Assembly: GCF_002218195.1 (NCBI RefSeq)
Contig: NZ_CP022336.1
Span: 186,001-250,000 of the forward strand
DNA: 64,000 nt
Direction: 5' to 3'
Origin: Sphingorhabdus sp. SMR4y
GTDB lineage: Bacteria; Pseudomonadota; Alphaproteobacteria; Sphingomonadales; Sphingomonadaceae
Shown here: positions 1-8,534 of the stretch, piece after piece
Layout: each line of letters begins with the position of its first letter
How positions within the stretch are numbered: the first letter of the stretch is position 1
Position numbers and translations under genes: made by a program
The notes under the pieces: generated by a model
What the model saw: only the letters and a program-made list of their open reading frames with translations
Databases searched by the model: none
Told to the model about the DNA's origin: nothing

Positions 1-934
1 CCACCGCGCTGGTTGCGCCGCGCGAAAAGGCTTCCGGCATCGATCCCATTTTCTGGTAACCGACGATCAGCGCCACCACCGCCCCCGATCCCAAAGCCGC
101 GACCAGCGCCCATTTGTCGAGCGATTGCTGTGGCAGGATCGCCGAGAGCGGTCCCATATCCTGCGGATATTGGAAGATCAGGAAGATCGCCAGCACCGCG
201 ACCAGCGGCAGGATACAGAGCAGCGGCGCGGGCAGGTTGCCATAGTCGGTATTATGATCGTCGCTTTCGCGCCCGACAAAGCTTTCACCCCGGGCGACCG
301 CGCGTTTGACCATATGGTTGAGCCAAAATTGTCCGGTCACGGCCATGAACAGCGCAATGACCAGACTGACCTGCCAGCCGGCATAGGCGGTGGTGCCGAG
401 ATATTCCATCGGGATCAGATTCTGGATTTCCGGGCTGCCGGCACTGGTCATGGTGAAGGTCACCGATCCGAAGGCGAGCGCTGCCGGGATGAAGCGGCGC
501 GGCAGATCCGCTTCGCGAAACAGATGCACGGCCAGCGAATAGACGCTGAACGACACGATGAACACGCTGACCCCGCCATAGGTCAGGATCGCGCAGGCCG
601 CGACCACGGCAAGCACGGCATGTTTGATCCCGATCTTCTCGATCACCCAGTGGGCGACGCTGGCGGCGGCCCCGCTGGCCCCCATGATCTCGCCGAATAT
701 CGCGCCGAGCAGAAACATGAAGAACCAGCTTTTGAAGAAGCCGACAAAGCCGTCCATATAGGCGGTGGCGAAATCCGGGGCGCCCGCTGCGGCCAGCGGT
801 GGCAGCCAGGCAATGCCGCTGGTCAGCGCCACCACCGCCGCCGCGACCGGTCCTGCGATCAGGATATTCACCCCGCGCACCGTCATCCAGATGAGCAGCG
901 CCAGTCCGCCGATTAGACCGATTGTCGATAGCAT
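1..934 (-). CDS. GntP family permease (gluconate-type H+ symporter), C-terminus off the window
   Basis: Inner-membrane transporter of the GntP family, which imports gluconate or related organic acids with protons. The visible 311 codons are nearly continuous hydrophobic helices and include the motif GGVSVFIVSFSVYSL, followed by a hydrophilic turn LPRRFIP and a TSAGSPEIQN segment, all characteristic of the family. The start at 934 is preferred over an ATG at 940 because a GGGGG ribosome site lies six bases upstream of 934 and would abut the earlier ATG. The gene runs leftwards out of the window, so the last roughly 130 residues are not seen. Substrate cannot be told from sequence; no catabolic gene for gluconate is visible next to it. 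Confidence 0.85.
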   Translation of the reverse strand, partial: MLSTIGLIGGLALLIWMTVRGVNILIAGPVAAAVVALTSGIAWLPPLAAAGAPDFATAYMDGFVGFFKSWFFMFLLGAIFGEIMGASGAAASVAHWVIEKIGIKHAVLAVVAACAILTYGGVSVFIVSFSVYSLAVHLFREADLPRRFIPAALAFGSVTFTMTSAGSPEIQNLIPMEYLGTTAYAGWQVSLVIALFMAVTGQFWLNHMVKRAVARGESFVGRESDDHNTDYGNLPAPLLCILPLVAVLAIFLIFQYPQDMGPLSAILPQQSLDKWALVAALGSGAVVALIVGYQKMGSMPEAFSRGATSAV

Positions 935-1032
935 GAACATCCCCCGAAGCTTGAGCGCTGCCTCATGGCAGAGGCCAGGCCCGGCGTGCAACTGATAATT
1001 CCGCCATCCCCTGGCAAGCCTGAAGCGGCGGG

Positions 1033-2193
1033 CTAGATCAGCTGCGCCCGGTTTTCGTCGCGATGCTTTTTCAGATATTTCATGAACGGCGTGCCGCCTG
1101 TGCCGACCTCGGTATCATTGCCCTTGCCGCTTTTCGCCTGCTTGTTGATATAGCTGGCGGCATATTCCAGATGCCGCGTGCGAAAGCGCGCGACCTGCTC
1201 GACGCTGGCGTTGAAAGCCTGCCTGAGCGCCGCATCCCCGCTGGCTGTGGCAAAGTCCCGCAACCGGCTCTGCGCGCGCAAATCCTCGATGAAGCGCCGG
1301 TGCTGGAGCGGGCGATAGGCGTGCAGTTCGTCGAGATAGGCGCGCAGCGGGTCCTTGCCATGCTGCACCTGGAACAGCGCGTCCATGCTTGGCACGATCG
1401 AGCTTTGCGACCCGGTCTGGCCGCGGAACGACTGGCCCTTGCCGGCATATTGGGCGACGCCTTCATAGATCAGGCCTTCGGGCAGCGCCGGGTTATTCGC
1501 CCAGCCGTGGATATAGGGCCGCACGCGCTGATAATAGATATAGGGGTCGCAACGGTCGGGCATGCGGTCGAATATCGCGTTCAGCCTGTCCCAGTGGCTG
1601 TCCATTTCCGCGAGCAGCGCTGTTGTCCGGGCGATATCCTTCGCTTGGCTCGCCGCAACCAGATCGCAGGCGAGATTCAATAGCGGTCCGGCCGCCGCCT
1701 CGATCGCGACATGGATCAGGACGAACCAGTTTTCATCCACGCCGCCGTAGAAATTCTGCACCATATAGACATTATCGAGCGTGATCGGACCATTGCGGTC
1801 CAGCCGCGCCCAATTGTCGAGCACATAGCCGCTATAGGGCAGCAGGGGCGCCTGATCGAGCCGGTCGGCGAGCGCCACAATCGGACGCGCGAGATTGGCG
1901 GGCAGGGTGGTCGGCGCTTCGCTTTCACCCCAGACATAGGCCTGCACCAGAAAGGAATAGCGGACCATTGCCACGCGGACCTGCTCGTCCGGCGCATTGG
2001 CCGCCCAGTCAACAAGGTCAAGCGCGGGCAATTGCAGCAGCCAGTGCCGCACCCGGCCGGTAGTCATCAGGCCCGACAGATTTTCCGCTGCCTGAACGAT
2101 CGGCGCAAAAAAATCGGGAAGAGCAATATCGACTATCTCGAAATGCGAGAGAAATCCGCGCGATGCGGACATATCATAATCGGACAATTTCAT
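1033..2193 (-). CDS. indoleamine 2,3-dioxygenase-like haem protein
   Basis: 386-aa protein of the indoleamine 2,3-dioxygenase family, which opens the indole ring of tryptophan with O2 to N-formylkynurenine. Family marks are YSGYVLDNWARLD (about 120-132), NFYGGVDENWF (147-157), FRGQTGSQSS (257-266), the segment RTRHLEYAASYI with the probable proximal haem ligand His341, and the C-terminal GTGGTPFMKYLKKH (364-377), which closely follows the C-terminus of animal IDO. Length fits the family. No kynureninase or kynurenine formamidase gene lies nearby, so the pathway role is open, and a different indole or pyrrole substrate is possible (PrnB is a distant relative). It lies 99 bases beyond the GntP gene on the same strand. 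Confidence 0.85.
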   Translation of the reverse strand: MKLSDYDMSASRGFLSHFEIVDIALPDFFAPIVQAAENLSGLMTTGRVRHWLLQLPALDLVDWAANAPDEQVRVAMVRYSFLVQAYVWGESEAPTTLPANLARPIVALADRLDQAPLLPYSGYVLDNWARLDRNGPITLDNVYMVQNFYGGVDENWFVLIHVAIEAAAGPLLNLACDLVAASQAKDIARTTALLAEMDSHWDRLNAIFDRMPDRCDPYIYYQRVRPYIHGWANNPALPEGLIYEGVAQYAGKGQSFRGQTGSQSSIVPSMDALFQVQHGKDPLRAYLDELHAYRPLQHRRFIEDLRAQSRLRDFATASGDAALRQAFNASVEQVARFRTRHLEYAASYINKQAKSGKGNDTEVGTGGTPFMKYLKKHRDENRAQLI

Positions 2194-2404
2194 AGGATCA
2201 CCATTGGCGCAAGCGCGGGTTGGGCCGCTTGCTCAATGGCAGGATGGTATCAAATGAAATCAGATCGAGCAAATCGATTTTAGGCATCATGGGCCGCTGC
2301 GACCGGTCGCACCCTGGAAGCATCCTGTCCCGCAAATTTACCCAATTCAGGAACCATCGCGGGGCCCGGGTGTTGACCGGTTAACCGAACATATTTCGAG
2401 GAGA

Positions 2405-2701
2405 ATGACGATGATCATCTGGGCACGACAATTGGCACTGGCCACAACGGCCGCTTTCAGTCTGACCGCATGCGCGCAAAATTACGCGGCCGAAGGCGCT
2501 GGTGCAGGTGCTGCAGCCGGCGCTGCGATTGGCGCGATCACCGGCGGCGACGTGCTGGAAGGCGCGGCGATCGGCGCAGCAGCCGGCGCAGCGGGTGGCT
2601 ATTTTATCGACAAGAATGACGGCTGTGATGGTTATGACCGCAACGGGCGGCTGGATGACGACTGCTATGGAACCCGAGGCTATCCCCGCGATCCGCGATA
2701 A
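2405..2701 (+). CDS. glycine-zipper lipoprotein
   Basis: Small 98-aa envelope protein. It begins with a lipoprotein signal ending in the lipobox LTAC (Cys at about 21). Next comes an Ala/Gly-rich stretch of GxxxG-type repeats (about 29-65, such as GAGAGAAAGAAIGA) typical of glycine-zipper proteins of the YMGG or Rick-17kDa type. The tail is polar, Asp-rich and contains two Cys. The ribosome site GAGGAG lies just before the ATG. Proteins of this kind sit in the outer membrane or periplasm and have mostly unknown jobs in envelope stability. It stands between the IDO-like gene on the other strand and a MATE exporter. Confidence 0.75.
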   Translation: MTMIIWARQLALATTAAFSLTACAQNYAAEGAGAGAAAGAAIGAITGGDVLEGAAIGAAAGAAGGYFIDKNDGCDGYDRNGRLDDDCYGTRGYPRDPR

Positions 2702-2770
2702 TTTTGCGAGCAATTAGCCCAGGGCGCGGTTTCACTGGCTTGACACCGCGCCTTGGGCTAACGCGCGCTG

Positions 2771-4159
2771 ATGAGCGGCGCGTCCCCATATTTGCGAGAG
2801 CAGCATCCCTGGCGGCATGAATTGCGCGCCACGCTGGCGCTTGCCTGGCCGCTGATTCTTTCCAATCTGACCATGGCACTGATCGGGGCCACCGATGTGC
2901 TGATGCTCGGCTGGCTCGGCGCCCGCGAGCTTGCCGGCGCGACGCTGGGTTTCAATCTGGCGATGACCGCCGCGATTTTCTGCATGGGCCTGATCACCGC
3001 CTCTGCGCCGATGATGGCGACGGAAATCGGCCGGATGCAACATAGTGTGCGCGACGTACGGCGCACTTTTCGTCAGGCCTTATGGGCTGCGGTTGCGGTT
3101 CTCGTACCGTTCTGGATATTGCTCTGGAATACCGAGAGCATATTGCTGCTGTTCGGCCAGCAGCCCGACCTCGCGGCCATCGCCGGCACCTATATCAGCG
3201 CCTATATGTGGTCGATCCTGCCGTTTCTTTTCTTCCTCATTCTACGCAACTTCATCTCGGCTCTGGAACAGCCGGTCTGGGCACTGGTCATCAGTATCAT
3301 CGGCGTGCTGTCCAATGCGCTGTTCAACTATGCGCTGATTTTCGGCAAATTCGGCGTGCCCGCATTTGGCGTGATCGGGGCGGGCATTGGCAGCGTGATG
3401 ACCAATGTGCTGATGTTCGGCGGCATGGTGCTGGTCGTGATGCTGCACAAGCGTTTCCGCCGCTATCACCTCTTCGGTCGCTTCTGGCGCAGCGACTGGC
3501 CGCGCTTCCGGGCGATGTGGAAACTTGGCCTGCCGATTGCGATCACCATGGGACTGGAAGGTTCCGTCTTCGGTGTCGCGGCGCTGCTGATGGGCCTGAT
3601 CAGCGCGGAATCGGTAGCCGCTCATGCAATTGCGCTGCAGCTTGCGTCGCTGACCTTCATGGTACCCATGGGACTGGGACAGGCCGCAACCGTCCGGGTC
3701 GGCATCCAGTATGGCCGGAAAAACCGCGAGGGGATCAAGCGGGCCGGTTGGGTCAGCTTCACCCTTGGCACCTCTTTCATGGCGGCAATGGCGCTGGTTT
3801 TCGTACTGGCGCCCGATCTGCTGATCTCGATGTTCATCGATGCCAGCGCGCCCGGCAACGCCGAAGTTGCCGGGCTCGCCGTGAGTTTTCTTGCCATTGC
3901 GGCTATTTTCCAGATCGTCGACGGGGCGCAGGTCGTCGGCGCAGGCATGTTGCGCGGCTTGCACGACACCACCGTGCCGATGCTGTTCGCGCTGATGGGC
4001 TACTGGTTCATCGGCATGGGTCTGGGCGCCGGTCTGGCCTTCTGGCAGGGTTGGGAAGGAGTCGGTATCTGGACCGGATTGGCTGGAGGACTGGGCGTGG
4101 TTTCGGTGTTGATGCTGGCGCGCTGGATGATGCGCCACCGTCTGGGACTGCTGCCATGA
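2771..4159 (+). CDS. MATE family multidrug efflux transporter
   Basis: 462-aa inner-membrane protein with about 12 hydrophobic helices and two MatE halves. The N-terminal part has the typical start WPLILSNLTMALIGATDVLMLGWLG, with the usual conserved acidic residue in helix 1. The second half includes LGLPIAITMGLEGSVFGVAALLMG and the late AQVVGAGMLRGLHDTTVPM segment that is a hallmark of NorM-like proteins. MATE proteins expel cationic drugs and dyes in exchange for Na+ or H+. It starts 69 bases after the glycine-zipper gene but shows no clear operon link. The specific substrate cannot be inferred. Confidence 0.92.
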   Translation: MSGASPYLREQHPWRHELRATLALAWPLILSNLTMALIGATDVLMLGWLGARELAGATLGFNLAMTAAIFCMGLITASAPMMATEIGRMQHSVRDVRRTFRQALWAAVAVLVPFWILLWNTESILLLFGQQPDLAAIAGTYISAYMWSILPFLFFLILRNFISALEQPVWALVISIIGVLSNALFNYALIFGKFGVPAFGVIGAGIGSVMTNVLMFGGMVLVVMLHKRFRRYHLFGRFWRSDWPRFRAMWKLGLPIAITMGLEGSVFGVAALLMGLISAESVAAHAIALQLASLTFMVPMGLGQAATVRVGIQYGRKNREGIKRAGWVSFTLGTSFMAAMALVFVLAPDLLISMFIDASAPGNAEVAGLAVSFLAIAAIFQIVDGAQVVGAGMLRGLHDTTVPMLFALMGYWFIGMGLGAGLAFWQGWEGVGIWTGLAGGLGVVSVLMLARWMMRHRLGLLP

Positions 4160-4310
4160 TCTCCGGGGGCGGGATCGCCGGCTCGCTCGATCGCGGTCGG
4201 GGAGCTATTAGGTATTTTAAATCGATGCGGTCCAGATCTTTCGATTAGATCAATATCGATGCGTCTCATATTCTTCCATGCATGATACAAACGCGTGAAA
4301 GGAGAATATG

Positions 4311-4484
4311 ATGCGAAACTATCTTGAAACGCTCGTCCTGAAACACCGGCGATTGAACCGGCTGATTGACAATTGCAAGGCTGCTGGTCGTCAGCAGGAA
4401 ATGCAGCGGTTGAAACGTGTCAGGCTTCAAATCAAGGACAAGATCGCGGCAAAGCAGCGCATATCGGTTCCGCAGAACAGCTGA
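4311..4484 (+). CDS. DUF465 (YdcH-like) small protein
   Basis: 57-aa basic helical protein. The pattern H-R-x-L-x-R-L-I-D (about 12-20) followed by E-x-x-R-L-K-x-x-R-L-x-x-K-D-x-I-A is that of the YdcH/DUF465 family of unknown function. Two ATGs are adjacent at 4308 and 4311; the second is preferred because AGGAG at 4300-4304 is then six bases away. The final residues SVPQNS are polar. It stands alone between the MATE exporter and the OmpW gene. Confidence 0.75.
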   Translation: MRNYLETLVLKHRRLNRLIDNCKAAGRQQEMQRLKRVRLQIKDKIAAKQRISVPQNS

Positions 4485-4625
4485 TTTCCGCCCATAATAG
4501 CTGCATTTACGCGTCCAGAAATAGATATGGCTTCCTATCAGGGGAATTGCGTATGTCGGCTGTTTTTCCGCCTCGCTAATGGCTTCGTGCAGAGACTAAG
4601 TAGTAACCGCACAGGAACCAATTCT

Positions 4626-5303
4626 ATGAAAAACATAATGAAAGCCGCTTTAGCGGCATCGGCGGCATTGACGATAAGCGGAGCGGCCATGGCCGGTTCG
4701 ACCGACGGGAAAGTCCAGGTCAAGGCCATGGCCACGCTGGTTGCACCTGACGGCAAGATCACATCGGTCGAACTGGACAATATTGGCTTGCCGGCGGGCA
4801 CCCAGACCAAGGCCGATGACAATTTTGTGCCGACGATCGCCGCTGAATATTTCATCACGCCGAATGTCTCGCTGGAAACCATTTGCTGCGTCACCCAGCA
4901 TGATGTCACCGGCACCGGACCGCTGGACGGCGCCGGGCTGGTATCGAACGCCAATATCATTCCCGCCACGCTGACCGCGAAATATCATTTTGGCAATGGC
5001 AGCGGATTCAAGCCCTATGTCGGCGCTGGTCCCACCTATTTCATTTTCATCGACGAAAAGGCCGGAAGCACGGCCCAGGCCCTGGGCGCGACCCGGCAAA
5101 AAATGAATGACAAGGTCGGCTTTGCTCTGCAGGCCGGTTTCGACCTGCCGCTGAACGACCGCGGACTGGGGCTGAGCGTCGATGCCAAGCGCTATTTCGT
5201 CAACACGACGGCCCGCTGGTATGCCGGCGACACGGAAGTATTGCGGACGCGTCACCGGATTGACCCGTGGGTCGTGAGTGCCGGGCTGGCCTACCGTTTC
5301 TGA
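4626..5303 (+). CDS. OmpW family outer membrane protein
   Basis: 225-aa outer-membrane beta-barrel of the OmpW family, an eight-stranded channel for small hydrophobic compounds. A signal peptide (about 1-22, ending GAAMAG) is followed by the family pattern: an early variable strand region, AAEYFITPNVSLE (about 77-89), LTAKYHFGNGSGFKPYVGAGPTY in the middle (split here by a turn), and a final strand ending in aromatic Phe (SAGLAYRF), as outer-membrane proteins do. The start is the ATG with AGGA about nine bases upstream, not an earlier in-frame codon at 4527, since only this gives a proper signal peptide. A strong shared terminator follows. Confidence 0.88.
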   Translation: MKNIMKAALAASAALTISGAAMAGSTDGKVQVKAMATLVAPDGKITSVELDNIGLPAGTQTKADDNFVPTIAAEYFITPNVSLETICCVTQHDVTGTGPLDGAGLVSNANIIPATLTAKYHFGNGSGFKPYVGAGPTYFIFIDEKAGSTAQALGATRQKMNDKVGFALQAGFDLPLNDRGLGLSVDAKRYFVNTTARWYAGDTEVLRTRHRIDPWVVSAGLAYRF

Positions 5304-5328
5304 GCTGGCCGCCGCTTCATCGTGCAAC

Positions 5329-5363
5329 AGAATGGCCGGGAAGCATCGCTTCCCGGCCATTCT
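5329..5363. terminator. bidirectional terminator hairpin
   Basis: A perfect 15-bp stem (5329-5343 with 5349-5363) closes a five-base loop, CATCG. It lies between the ends of the convergent ompW-like gene and the metalloprotease-like gene, so it can end transcripts from both sides. There is no long U-run on either side. Confidence 0.75.
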
Positions 5364-5377
5364 GATGTGCATTGGAA

Positions 5378-5833
5378 TCACCGGAAAAAGGGCAGCAGCT
5401 CCTGAAAGTCGGCCATGCGATAGCCGTTTTTCAACAGCGCACCATTTTCCAGCAGAAAATGATGGCTTACGATTTCCGCCTGCTGCTCGATGCCATAGTC
5501 GGCAAATGGCTTGCCCGGCTGCAGCTCATAGTCATAGCGGCAGAAAGGGTGGCGGGCGAGTGGCAGGAAAACACCCTGCTGATGCTGCCATACGTGAACC
5601 ATTTCGTGAATGAACAAGGCCTGGATATTCCGTGATGATCCGCAGAAATCATCGCAGAACAGATCGCTCTCCGGATGGAACCAGAGATTGCCGTCCGGCG
5701 CCATGGTGACATTGCGGGGCTGGAATATCCACCACTTGCGGTTGAATACCGTAACGTTTTCATAATCAATCGCGTGCCCGAATACGGACCGGCACAGGTC
5801 GATTTCGGACCGGGTCAGCGCGCGGCCTGTCAC
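5378..5833 (-). CDS. vgr-related zinc-metalloprotease-like protein
   Basis: 151-aa protein of a family usually labelled 'vgr related protein' in sphingomonads. It carries an HExxH zinc site, HEMVHVWQH (about 76-84), a WFHPESDLFCDDF segment before it and a downstream Glu in YGIEQQAE that could be the third ligand. No signal peptide is seen, so it should be cytoplasmic. The function is not known; the motif suggests metal-dependent peptide hydrolysis, which is inference only. It follows the PCu(A)C lipoprotein gene at nine bases and is probably co-transcribed with it. Confidence 0.65.
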   Translation of the reverse strand: MTGRALTRSEIDLCRSVFGHAIDYENVTVFNRKWWIFQPRNVTMAPDGNLWFHPESDLFCDDFCGSSRNIQALFIHEMVHVWQHQQGVFLPLARHPFCRYDYELQPGKPFADYGIEQQAEIVSHHFLLENGALLKNGYRMADFQELLPFFR

Positions 5834-5842
5834 CCCGACCGC

Positions 5843-6295
5843 TTATTCTTCGGTTCCCGGAACCGGGTCTCCGACTTTTCGGATCGCGGCGTCGATTTCA
5901 ATCCGGTCGTTGTTAGAATAGATCAATGTCATGGTCAGCAATCCGCGTTTTTTCGATCCTGCGCCGACGCCCCAGATCATCAGATGCTTGCCGCCGGGTT
6001 CCAGCTTGACCGTTTCACCAGCCGGGACCGGGATCGACTTGAGCTTGGCCATGCTCATCATGCCGTCTTCCTCGGTGGTCTCGTGCATTTCCAATCGCAA
6101 TACATCGTCAGAGGTTACGCTGACCAGCTCGACATCCACACGGCCGCCGTGCAGATCCATATATCCCGATGAAGGATTGCCGTCCACGGGGGACAGGTTA
6201 ACGACCGCATTGTCCGCATATAATATGTCGCCCTGACCGCAGGATGCGAGCATCAGGGATGCGGATGCGGCGATCATGAAAGAGAGCTTGTTCAT
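5843..6295 (-). CDS. copper chaperone PCu(A)C family lipoprotein
   Basis: 150-aa periplasmic lipoprotein (lipobox LASC, Cys at about 19) of the PCu(A)C/DUF461 family, which carries Cu(I) towards the CuA site of cytochrome c oxidase. The copper-site pattern H(M)X10MX21HXM is recognisable: MHETTEEDGMMSM near residue 70 and KHLMIWG near 103. The SGYMDLHG stretch fits the family's usual ASGYMTLKN-like opening. No other oxidase-assembly gene is nearby. The start has AGGTGT just upstream on its strand. Confidence 0.75.
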   Translation of the reverse strand: MNKLSFMIAASASLMLASCGQGDILYADNAVVNLSPVDGNPSSGYMDLHGGRVDVELVSVTSDDVLRLEMHETTEEDGMMSMAKLKSIPVPAGETVKLEPGGKHLMIWGVGAGSKKRGLLTMTLIYSNNDRIEIDAAIRKVGDPVPGTEE

Positions 6296-6377
6296 AGAGA
6301 CACCTCGTTAAACCACTGTAATTCTGTCCCGATATGGGCGTTTTGCGTCGATTTTTCAAATGTAGGATGACTCACGT

Positions 6378-6405
6378 CTTGTGCCAAGGAAAATGCCACC
6401 TATAT
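6378..6405 (+). promoter_or_regulatory. heat-shock (RpoH, sigma-32) promoter of dnaK
   Basis: CTTG at 6378-6381 and CCTATAT at 6399-6405 are 17 bases apart. This is the layout of alphaproteobacterial RpoH promoters, and the dnaK start lies about 80 bases further on. No CIRCE element was seen. Confidence 0.6.
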
Positions 6406-6488
6406 CGCTTCACGAAGCCGTACACGGTGCCACTTGAATAGGGCTGGGCGGCAATTTTGCTAATGTTAGAAAATTGATTGAGGGATTT

Positions 6489-8435
6489 ATGGGTAAAGTT
6501 ATCGGAATTGATCTGGGCACCACCAACAGCTGTGTTGCCGTTATGGATGGCGGCAAGCCGAAGGTTATTGAAAATTCGGAAGGCGCACGGACGACACCGT
6601 CTGTTGTTGCATTCACCAAGGATGGCGAGCGCCTGATTGGTCAGCCGGCCAAGCGTCAGGCAGTGACCAACCCGGAAAGCACGATCTTTGCGGTTAAGCG
6701 TCTGATCGGTCGCCGCTTCGATGATCCGATGACGAAGAAAGACATGGAACTGGTTCCCTATCAGATCGTCAAGGGCTCCAACGGCGACGCCTGGGTAAAA
6801 GCTGGCGGCGATGATTATAGCCCGTCCCAGATTTCTGCCTATACGCTGCAGAAAATGAAAGAGACAGCCGAAGGCTATCTCGGCGAAACGGTAACCCAGG
6901 CGGTTATCACCGTTCCGGCTTATTTCAATGACGCCCAGCGTCAGGCCACCAAGGATGCCGGCAAGATTGCCGGACTTGAAGTGCTGCGTATCATCAACGA
7001 GCCGACCGCAGCCGCGCTGGCTTACGGCCTCGACAAGAATGACGGCAAGACCATTGCCGTCTATGACCTCGGCGGCGGTACGTTCGATATTTCGATCCTC
7101 GAAATCGGCGACGGCGTATTCGAAGTGAAGTCGACCAATGGCGACACGTTCCTCGGTGGCGAAGACTTTGACGCCAAGCTGGTCGAGTTTCTCGCTGAAG
7201 ATTTCAAGAAAGCCGAAAGCATTGACCTGACCAAGGACAAGCTCGCGCTGCAGCGTCTCAAGGAAGCTGCCGAAAAAGCGAAAATCGAGCTGTCCAGCGC
7301 GCAGACGACCGAAGTCAACCTGCCGTTCATTACCGCGGACCAGAACGGACCGAAGCATCTGGTCAAGTCGATCAGCCGCTCCGATCTGGAAAAGCTGGTT
7401 GGCGATCTGGTCAAGCGTACGCTCGATCCGTGCAAAAAGGCTCTGAAAGATGCCGGCGTCGAAGCCAGCGAAATCGACGATGTCGTGATGGTTGGTGGTA
7501 TGACCCGCATGCCGCTGGTGCGCGAGACCGTGCAGAAATTCTTTGGCAAGGAACCGCATGTCGGGGTTAACCCGGATGAGGTTGTCGCCATGGGCGCCGC
7601 CATCCAGGCCGGCGTTTTGCAGGGCGACGTCAAGGACGTATTGCTGCTCGACGTGACGCCATTGTCGCTGGGTATCGAAACCCTCGGCGGTGTCTTCACC
7701 CGCATGATCGACCGTAACACCACGATCCCGACGAAAAAATCGCAGGTCTACTCGACCGCTGACGACAATCAGCAGGCCGTGACGATCCGCGTGTTCCAGG
7801 GTGAACGTGAAATGGCGGCGGACAACAAGATGCTCGGTCAGTTTGACCTGGTCGGCATTCCGCCAGCACCGCGCGGTGTTCCGCAGATCGATGTGACCTT
7901 CGACATTGATGCCAACGGCATCGTCAACGTGTCCGCAAAAGACAAGGGCACGGGCAAGGAGCAGCAGATCAAGATCCAGGCTTCTGGTGGTCTGAGCGAT
8001 AGCGATATCGACCAGATGGTTCAGGACGCAGAGAAATTTGCGGAAGAAGACAAGAAACGGCGTGCCGAGGCGGAAGCCAAGAATAATGCCGAAAGTCTGG
8101 TCCACACGACCGAGAAGCAACTCGAAGAGCATGGTGACAAGATTGACGCCGACCTGAAAGGCCAGATCGAAGCCGCTCTGAAGGAAACCAAGGAAGCCAT
8201 CGAAGGTGGCGACCCCGATGCGATGACGGCCAAGTCCGAAGCGCTGGCTCAGGTTTCCATGCAAATGGGTCAGAAAATCTATGAAGCCGAGCAGGCTGCC
8301 GGTGGTGACGCCGGTGATGCTGCTGCCGCCGATGCGGCGGCCAAGGCTGCGGATGACGATGTTGTTGACGCCGAATTCTCGGAAGTCGACGACTCTGACG
8401 ACGACAAGAAAGATGACGCCAAGGCGGCTGAGTAA
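6489..8435 (+). CDS. dnaK: molecular chaperone DnaK (Hsp70)
   Basis: 648-aa cytosolic Hsp70 that binds exposed hydrophobic peptides in an ATP-driven cycle with DnaJ and GrpE. The ATPase signatures are complete: [14 protein letters not shown] at the N-terminus, [10 protein letters not shown]-like [14 protein letters not shown] (about 190-205) and [12 protein letters not shown] (about 330). The substrate domain contains [14 protein letters not shown], and the acidic lid tail ends in [15 protein letters not shown]. The start at 6489 is chosen because GAGGGA precedes it; an in-frame ATG at 6474 would add a non-conserved MIEGF. An RpoH-type promoter lies upstream and dnaJ follows. Confidence 0.98.
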   Translation: MGKVIGIDLGTTNSCVAVMDGGKPKVIENSEGARTTPSVVAFTKDGERLIGQPAKRQAVTNPESTIFAVKRLIGRRFDDPMTKKDMELVPYQIVKGSNGDAWVKAGGDDYSPSQISAYTLQKMKETAEGYLGETVTQAVITVPAYFNDAQRQATKDAGKIAGLEVLRIINEPTAAALAYGLDKNDGKTIAVYDLGGGTFDISILEIGDGVFEVKSTNGDTFLGGEDFDAKLVEFLAEDFKKAESIDLTKDKLALQRLKEAAEKAKIELSSAQTTEVNLPFITADQNGPKHLVKSISRSDLEKLVGDLVKRTLDPCKKALKDAGVEASEIDDVVMVGGMTRMPLVRETVQKFFGKEPHVGVNPDEVVAMGAAIQAGVLQGDVKDVLLLDVTPLSLGIETLGGVFTRMIDRNTTIPTKKSQVYSTADDNQQAVTIRVFQGEREMAADNKMLGQFDLVGIPPAPRGVPQIDVTFDIDANGIVNVSAKDKGTGKEQQIKIQASGGLSDSDIDQMVQDAEKFAEEDKKRRAEAEAKNNAESLVHTTEKQLEEHGDKIDADLKGQIEAALKETKEAIEGGDPDAMTAKSEALAQVSMQMGQKIYEAEQAAGGDAGDAAAADAAAKAADDDVVDAEFSEVDDSDDDKKDDAKAAE

Positions 8436-8467
8436 AGACAGAAACGTCGCCCGCGCGCACGATGGAG

Positions 8468-8489
8468 CCGCCGGATTTAATTCCGGCGG
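8468..8489 (+). terminator. hairpin between dnaK and dnaJ
   Basis: CCGCCGGA (8468-8475) pairs perfectly with TCCGGCGG (8482-8489) around a six-base loop. With no U-tract and with dnaJ 45 bases downstream, it is more likely a partial terminator or mRNA-stability element that lowers dnaJ relative to dnaK than a full stop. Confidence 0.5.
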
Positions 8490-8534
8490 TTCCGGCTTGC
8501 GCCGGGCTGGCGGTCCTTTCGCTTTGGGGGAAGC

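Noticed and set aside
125-916. 263-codon plus-strand frame at the left end
   Set aside because: Reverse of the GntP permease; product is His/Arg/Gln-rich without domains.
3242-4138. 298-codon minus-strand frame
   Set aside because: Shadow of the MATE transporter; product rich in His, Gln and Arg with no pattern.
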